In this document: positions 7,325 through 10,933 of the stretch, piece after piece | Position numbering within the stretch: position 1 is the stretch's first letter | Layout of the letters: each line of letters begins with the position of its first letter | Assembly (NCBI GenBank): GCA_902803625.1 | Contig: CADCQV010000346.1 | Span: 1-10,933 of the forward strand | Reading direction: 5' to 3' | DNA from: an uncultured Lachnospiraceae bacterium | GTDB taxonomy: Bacteria > Bacillota > Clostridia > Lachnospirales > Lachnospiraceae | Length of the DNA: 10,933 nt | Notes under the pieces: model-generated | Told to the model about the DNA's origin: nothing | Database searches by the model: none | What the model saw: only the letters and a program-made list of their open reading frames with translations | Position numbers and translations under genes: made by a program

Positions 7325-7388
7325 CGCCCAAAGTTCTTGTCCCCACCACAAGCTTTTCTTGTGTGGTGACAATTACTTTTGGCGCTTT
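7322..7388 (-). promoter_or_regulatory. Large imperfect palindrome, possible 5' leader hairpin of the lemA operon
   Basis: The two arms (about 7322-7352 and 7358-7388) are near-complementary over about 31 bases around a CTTTT centre. They pair as AAA/TTT, CGCC/GGCG, a short A-tract against a T-tract, TTGT/ACAA, CACCA/TGGTG and CAAG/CTTG, with bulges between the blocks. The gene-proximal side is not followed by a U-tract in the lemA direction, so it does not look like a simple terminator. The hairpin would form at the very start of a transcript from the minus-strand promoter proposed here. Confidence 0.5.
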
Positions 7389-7395
7389 AATCATC

Positions 7396-7423
7396 ATTAT
7401 AATTCATGACGAAAAAAACGCAA
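7396..7423 (-). promoter_or_regulatory. Candidate sigma-A promoter for the lemA operon
   Basis: On the minus strand a perfect TATAAT (7401-7396) follows TTGCGT (7423-7418) with a 16-base spacer. The -10 is consensus and the -35 matches at only three positions. Transcription would start near 7389, giving a leader of about 120 bases that contains the palindrome and the dyad. The sigma factor assignment is inference. Confidence 0.45.
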
Positions 7424-7453
7424 ATATCGGGTGTGTTATCTTTAGTAAAAATC

Positions 7454-7483
7454 TTGTATTTTTTATGCTTACGATACTATAAT
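7454..7483 (+). promoter_or_regulatory. Candidate promoter for the GNAT gene
   Basis: TTGTAT (7454-7459) and a perfect TATAAT (7478-7483) are separated by 18 bases. The -35 is weak. Transcription would start near 7490, giving a leader of under 20 bases that consists mainly of the ribosome binding site. This promoter lies inside an in-frame upstream extension of the GNAT frame, which argues that the extension is not translated. Confidence 0.5.
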
Positions 7484-7495
7484 TACAGTAAAAAA

Positions 7496-7502
7496 GAGGA
7501 GG
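7496..7502 (+). promoter_or_regulatory. Ribosome binding site that fixes the GNAT start
   Basis: GAGGAGG lies 5 bases before the ATG at 7508. It selects this start over the upstream in-frame ATG at 7406, which has no comparable site and lies upstream of the proposed promoter. Confidence 0.75.
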
Positions 7503-7507
7503 CCCCT

Positions 7508-8404
7508 ATGGAACTTACAGGAATCGGCAGAGAAAACGAAGTGCCCTTTGCCCCTCTTATGGGAGGGAAAAAAAGTGAGGACTATGCGCTTTGTGTAGGA
7601 GCAATAGAAGAAGGTGAAGCGGCCGGTGTGGCTTTTTTCAGTGAACTTGCTGACTCCCTCTACCTTGACTATATATATGTATCGGAGAAATTCAGGAGAA
7701 GGGGCATCGGAAGCGCTCTTATCGAAAAAACCATTGAAGCGCTTGACGGGTCAGGTCTTGTGGCTCTTCACGTAAACTATCCGGAGAGTGCCTCTGATAT
7801 ACACGGTCTGATCCTTTCCCTTGGATTCAAGACCTTCCGTGACGGAACTGCTTACCGGACAAAGGTCGGGGATTTTCTGGGATCAGCTGTCACGAAGAAA
7901 CTTCTCGGAGGCAGGATAAGAAACCGTGTTGTAAGGGTTAAGGATCTTAACGCACAGGAAAAGAAAGCTCTTAAAAGGGCAATGGAGAAGCACGAGCTTG
8001 ATCCCTCGTGTTTACTGGATAAAAGCCTGTCAGAGGAGCTCTCTCTCGCAAACTTTGATCCCGAAAACAGTGCCCCGGCAGGTCTTGTACTCTGCCACTG
8101 CGGACAAAAAACTGTTACGATCTCCTATCTCGTGAATTTTTCCGATGATCCGGTACAGCTTATGGAGATCCTGAAAACACTGCTCCGTGCCGGCAATTCT
8201 TTGGGGATCATGGATCATGAACTATTGTTCCTTACCATGAATGATGACATGGTTAAGCTTCCGGAGAAGCTCCTTACGTCAAAAGACCTTCTTAAAAGGG
8301 ACGGAGCGGTGATAAGCGGTATAAGGATGCTCTTACCTGAAAGAACGATCTTTGCGGACATAATGAAAGAAATTAAGGAGACAGCCTATGTCAGATGGAA
8401 TTAA
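7508..8404 (+). CDS. GNAT family N-acetyltransferase with extra C-terminal domain
   Basis: 298 residues from the ATG at 7508. The N-terminal part (about 1-120) is a GNAT fold: a beta strand AAGVAFFSEL (38-47), LYLDYIYVSEKFRRRGIGSA (51-70) with the acetyl-CoA pyrophosphate loop R63-R-R-G66-I-G68, then a helix, LVALHVNYPESASDIHG (84-100) and LSLGFKTF (103-110). These match motifs A and B. The remaining 175 residues do not show the cofactor loop. The stretch AGLVLCHCGQKTVTISYLV (191-209) followed by a helix and another strand could be a degenerate second GNAT half, which would explain the double length (single-domain GNATs are around 150 residues). The substrate is unknown. The stop overlaps the start of the giant downstream gene by 17 bases, so the two are co-translated, and the GNAT may modify that protein. 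Confidence 0.85.
   Translation: MELTGIGRENEVPFAPLMGGKKSEDYALCVGAIEEGEAAGVAFFSELADSLYLDYIYVSEKFRRRGIGSALIEKTIEALDGSGLVALHVNYPESASDIHGLILSLGFKTFRDGTAYRTKVGDFLGSAVTKKLLGGRIRNRVVRVKDLNAQEKKALKRAMEKHELDPSCLLDKSLSEELSLANFDPENSAPAGLVLCHCGQKTVTISYLVNFSDDPVQLMEILKTLLRAGNSLGIMDHELLFLTMNDDMVKLPEKLLTSKDLLKRDGAVISGIRMLLPERTIFADIMKEIKETAYVRWN
8375..8380 (+). promoter_or_regulatory. Ribosome binding site for the giant gene, inside the GNAT gene
   Basis: AAGGAG lies 7 bases before the ATG at 8388, within the last codons of the GNAT gene. It supports the 17-base overlap and the choice of start. Confidence 0.7.
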
Positions 8405-10933
8405 ACCCTTAAGCACAAAGGAAAAGAGAAAGCTTCAGAAAACCAGGGAAAGCCTTACTATCACTCCTAAACGGCAGCAGTTTGAAAAGTCACAGTTTCA
8501 GGCTCCCCTTCCCCGGAGGATCTTCGATCTTTCAAATGAAGAGCTTATGGAAAAGAGAAAATCCGACCTTGAAAGAAGGGAAAAGAAGGTGGATTCCGCG
8601 ATCCAGAGGATACTTATAAGCGCAAGGGAGCAGGACAGTGCCGAACAGGAAATGGATCTGATCACCACTGCAAGCTCAAAGTCTTCCTGGCTCATAACAA
8701 GGACCATTCCAAAGCAGTCGGATATCGGATCGGATATAGAGCTTGCAACCACCACCTTCCGCCTCGCATCCTTGAGTGATTCGCAGAAAACCAAACGCGG
8801 AAAGAAATTCGAAAAAAAGGCTGCACAGCAGGCAAAGATGATAAACCTTATGAACCAGTGCCACTGGCAGAGGGACGAGTCCCTTAATGATCTTCTGGAG
8901 CATGGGAAAAATGCACGGCTGGGAGCTGATTTTGTATCTCCCATCTGGGATGTGGACGGAAGTAAAAGCACCACCTATCGTGACACGGAAAAGGAGGGCT
9001 TCCTCGAAACCGTGGGCAGCGATGTGGATCAGGTGTCAGTAGAAATGACCGATCTTTCCTTTTATTTTGAGCAGAAACGCGGCTCCGAGGACCAGAAAGC
9101 GGCCGAACCGCCATCAGAGCCCTCGGGGATACTCCATTATGACAAAAAAACAAAGCTCTGGATCGACAGTGCTGAAGAAAGTGAAGAGAAAGCTCTTCAC
9201 CCTGTGACCAGATATCATTATAAGCCTCTTGAGCTTATCGCGGATCCCGCCACCAGGACTGAAGGGTATTTAAAGATACTCGAGGAATTTGAAAAGCTGG
9301 ATCTTTCCATATTTGACTATAAAGACAATGATGACTTCATGAAATCCGAAGGCGACAAGGCTTTCGTGAAACGCTATGCTGCACTCCGCGCCTTCAGCCA
9401 TGCAAGGGATATGATACTCTCCGTCGGAAGGGCTGAGCTTGGGGAGAAAAGATACCTTTTACTGAATGCAAAGGCGGACGTTGTTTCAGAGATCCTTAAG
9501 GACTACAATAACCGTGCGCTTCTCATACAGTCACCCTATTACGTGCTTTTAGCGGGAAAGGATTTCGATGCTCTTTCCGATGATGACATCAGGGAACGTA
9601 TCGATAAGACTGAGGATATTCTCGCAAAAAGCTATATGAAACAGGTTCTCGAGCACCGCGGCAGGAAGCAGTTCGGAAAGGGGAGCAAGGCACGGGACAT
9701 CCTGAAGGATTCCCTGAAAGGTCAGGCCTGGAGAGCAAAACGTGACAAAGAGGGGCGTGATTCATTGAGTAAACGACAGCTCCTGTATTCCAATGAAAAG
9801 AATCAGGATACTTTAATTACCCAGAATGCCCGTACTTCCGAGTCAGGCCTTATGGCCAGCGTCCGTAAGCTCACCTCCTTCCTCTTCCGGAAGAAGAATG
9901 CGCTTCCCATAAAGGATGATGATGAGAAAAAACTGGAATTTGAAGCGGATAAGGCAATGAAGGGTAAGGAACTGTCCCTTGACAGATGGGGAAACGACAA
10001 ATTTACAAGCCTTAGTGATGACTATTATAAAGCGGCTTTGGCTGCTGACCGGAACTTCCTTTCCTTCAATGATTCCTTAAGCTTCATAAAGAGAGAATTC
10101 ATCTTTGAGTCGGATCCGGTCCTTCAGAGACAGAAGAACGATAAGGATGTTTTTGTCCGTAAGGACTACACCGGAGTAAAAAGGCGTTCGCATCTTAAAA
10201 AATATAAAAATAGCCGGAAATATACAGAGGCTATGGTTGAAGAGGATGTAAACAACCTCGTACTGAACATTCTGGACGACAATCTGATCGACAGAAATGA
10301 CATAGATCTAAATGTGCTTGAGGATGAATTTATCTCCTTTATCCAGGCCTATCCCGTTTTTTCCCGTTACTGTGAGGGCAGCAAGCTGGTACCGGAGCTT
10401 GAGGCTAAGAGATGTGAAAATATGATAGAAAATTTAAGGGAGCTTATTGAAAAGGAGCCGGAAAGAAAGGAAGAGCTGGAAAAGGATATCGAGGTGCTGG
10501 AGAGAGAGATGCAGGACTTCCTTATCCGGAAAAAAACAAGTGACGCTTTCGTACTTAAGGTAAAGAATAAAACCGAGGTCTTCAAAAAATACTGGATGGC
10601 AAAGCAGTGGCTAAGGGCCATCAGGGAAGCAATGCGTATTCTTGATAATGAGGAGCCCGGTGAATTCAGGGACTCTATGATTAGAAAGCTTGAAATAATG
10701 GAGGATAAGCAGAATGAGATCCGGGACTATAACCTTATCGCCTTCAGGAAGCCCACCCATACGACACTGAAGGTGGAGGATCCCTTTACAGCGGTTCAGA
10801 CGGAGATTTTAACGAAGCTTTCGGAAACAAACAGGCGGATCGATAAACTGAAGAAAACGGGGAAGGCCGGAGAGGAAGAGGCTCTTAAGCTTCTGGATGA
10901 AGCCCGGAGGCTAATTGAGGGCTATGATGACCC
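8388..10933 (+). CDS. Very large uncharacterised charged protein, N-terminal 848 residues (runs off the right edge)
   Basis: From the ATG at 8388 the frame has no stop through the end of the window (848 codons plus 2 bases), so the full protein is larger. I do not recognise a domain. There is no signal peptide or membrane helix; the start (MSDGIKPLSTKEKRKLQKTR) is polar and basic, so a cytosolic product is likely. Composition is rich in Lys, Glu, Asp and Arg. Likely coiled-coil segments occur at about residues 45-80 (NEELMEKRKSDLERREKK) and 675-715 (LIEKEPERKEELEKDIE). A proline/serine-rich linker (AAEPPSEPSG) near residue 240 may separate two folded parts. Cys is scarce and no catalytic motif stands out. 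Codon use matches its neighbours, so recent foreign origin is not evident. Translation is coupled to the GNAT gene. Scaffold, effector or toxin-like roles are all possible, and none is supported directly. Confidence 0.85.
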   Translation, partial: MSDGIKPLSTKEKRKLQKTRESLTITPKRQQFEKSQFQAPLPRRIFDLSNEELMEKRKSDLERREKKVDSAIQRILISAREQDSAEQEMDLITTASSKSSWLITRTIPKQSDIGSDIELATTTFRLASLSDSQKTKRGKKFEKKAAQQAKMINLMNQCHWQRDESLNDLLEHGKNARLGADFVSPIWDVDGSKSTTYRDTEKEGFLETVGSDVDQVSVEMTDLSFYFEQKRGSEDQKAAEPPSEPSGILHYDKKTKLWIDSAEESEEKALHPVTRYHYKPLELIADPATRTEGYLKILEEFEKLDLSIFDYKDNDDFMKSEGDKAFVKRYAALRAFSHARDMILSVGRAELGEKRYLLLNAKADVVSEILKDYNNRALLIQSPYYVLLAGKDFDALSDDDIRERIDKTEDILAKSYMKQVLEHRGRKQFGKGSKARDILKDSLKGQAWRAKRDKEGRDSLSKRQLLYSNEKNQDTLITQNARTSESGLMASVRKLTSFLFRKKNALPIKDDDEKKLEFEADKAMKGKELSLDRWGNDKFTSLSDDYYKAALAADRNFLSFNDSLSFIKREFIFESDPVLQRQKNDKDVFVRKDYTGVKRRSHLKKYKNSRKYTEAMVEEDVNNLVLNILDDNLIDRNDIDLNVLEDEFISFIQAYPVFSRYCEGSKLVPELEAKRCENMIENLRELIEKEPERKEELEKDIEVLEREMQDFLIRKKTSDAFVLKVKNKTEVFKKYWMAKQWLRAIREAMRILDNEEPGEFRDSMIRKLEIMEDKQNEIRDYNLIAFRKPTHTTLKVEDPFTAVQTEILTKLSETNRRIDKLKKTGKAGEEEALKLLDEARRLIEGYDD

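Larger units (their letters stand above)
7284..7390. repeat. Three copies of a TTCAAACGCCCAAAGT-like motif
   Basis: Similar 15-16 base elements occur at 7284-7298 (TTCGAAACCCAAAGT), 7319-7334 (TTCAAACGCCCAAAGT) and, inverted, at 7375-7390 (TTAAAGCGCCAAAAGT on the minus strand). Their placement between the divergent promoters and the lemA start suggests regulator binding sites, or repeated RNA elements in the lemA leader. This is seen by eye only. Confidence 0.45.

Noticed and set aside
7322..7388. Bidirectional terminator
   Set aside because: The flanking genes diverge, so nothing needs terminating here, and the stem has several bulges with no U-tract on the expected side.
7406..7507. Upstream in-frame extension of the GNAT gene from an ATG at 7406
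   Set aside because: It would span the candidate TATAAT promoter and has no ribosome site, whereas GAGGAGG sits 5 bases before the ATG at 7508.
8498..8974. Minus-strand frame of 158 codons within the giant gene region
   Set aside because: It is antisense to a continuous plus-strand frame with a strong ribosome site and coupling to the GNAT gene; the Ser/Phe-rich content is typical of a shadow.

Overview
The window looks like chromosomal DNA from a Gram-positive Bacillota, most likely a Lachnospiraceae-type clostridium. This rests on protein style (a VanS-like kinase with a NTGDPV G1 box, a dCache-GGDEF protein, a TPM protein with a Gly-rich tail, a short-signal lipoprotein), strong GGAGG ribosome binding sites, and AGA/AGG- and ATA-rich codon use at moderate GC. 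There is no 16S or other taxonomic marker, so this is an inference. No rRNA, tRNA, CRISPR array, transposase or convincing terminator is visible.

Left two-thirds (1-7267, minus strand): seven genes packed so tightly that they are almost certainly one operon. In transcription order they are lemA, a TPM-domain membrane protein, a dCache-PAS-GGDEF diguanylate cyclase, a ZorA/MotA-like proton-channel protein, a ZorB/MotB-like OmpA-domain protein, a sensor histidine kinase, and a lipoprotein that runs off the left edge. The junctions are a 1-base overlap, a 14-base gap, a 2-base gap, a 4-base ATGA overlap, a 14-base overlap and an 11-base overlap. The core is an ion-driven stator pair: four membrane helices and a long cytoplasmic tail in one subunit, and a conserved membrane Asp, a long coiled coil and a peptidoglycan-binding domain in the other. 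Around it sit two sensor proteins (one producing c-di-GMP, one a kinase) and envelope proteins. The stator resembles that of the Zorya defence systems, but no ZorC, ZorD, ZorE or other nuclease/helicase partner is present. The assembly therefore looks like a differently wired stator-signalling system.

Middle (7268-7507): a 240-base divergent intergenic region with a candidate promoter in each direction, a 16-base perfect dyad, a roughly 67-base imperfect palindrome lying where the leader of the lemA operon would begin, and a repeated TTCAAACGCCCAAAGT-like motif.

Right third (7508-10933, plus strand): a two-domain GNAT-like acetyltransferase gene, overlapped by 17 bases by a very large open frame. 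That frame has at least 848 codons and continues past the right edge. It encodes a highly charged, helical, apparently cytosolic protein that I do not recognise.

The most interesting candidate system is the lemA-TPM-cyclase-stator-kinase-lipoprotein operon. The coupled GNAT/giant-protein pair is the second.
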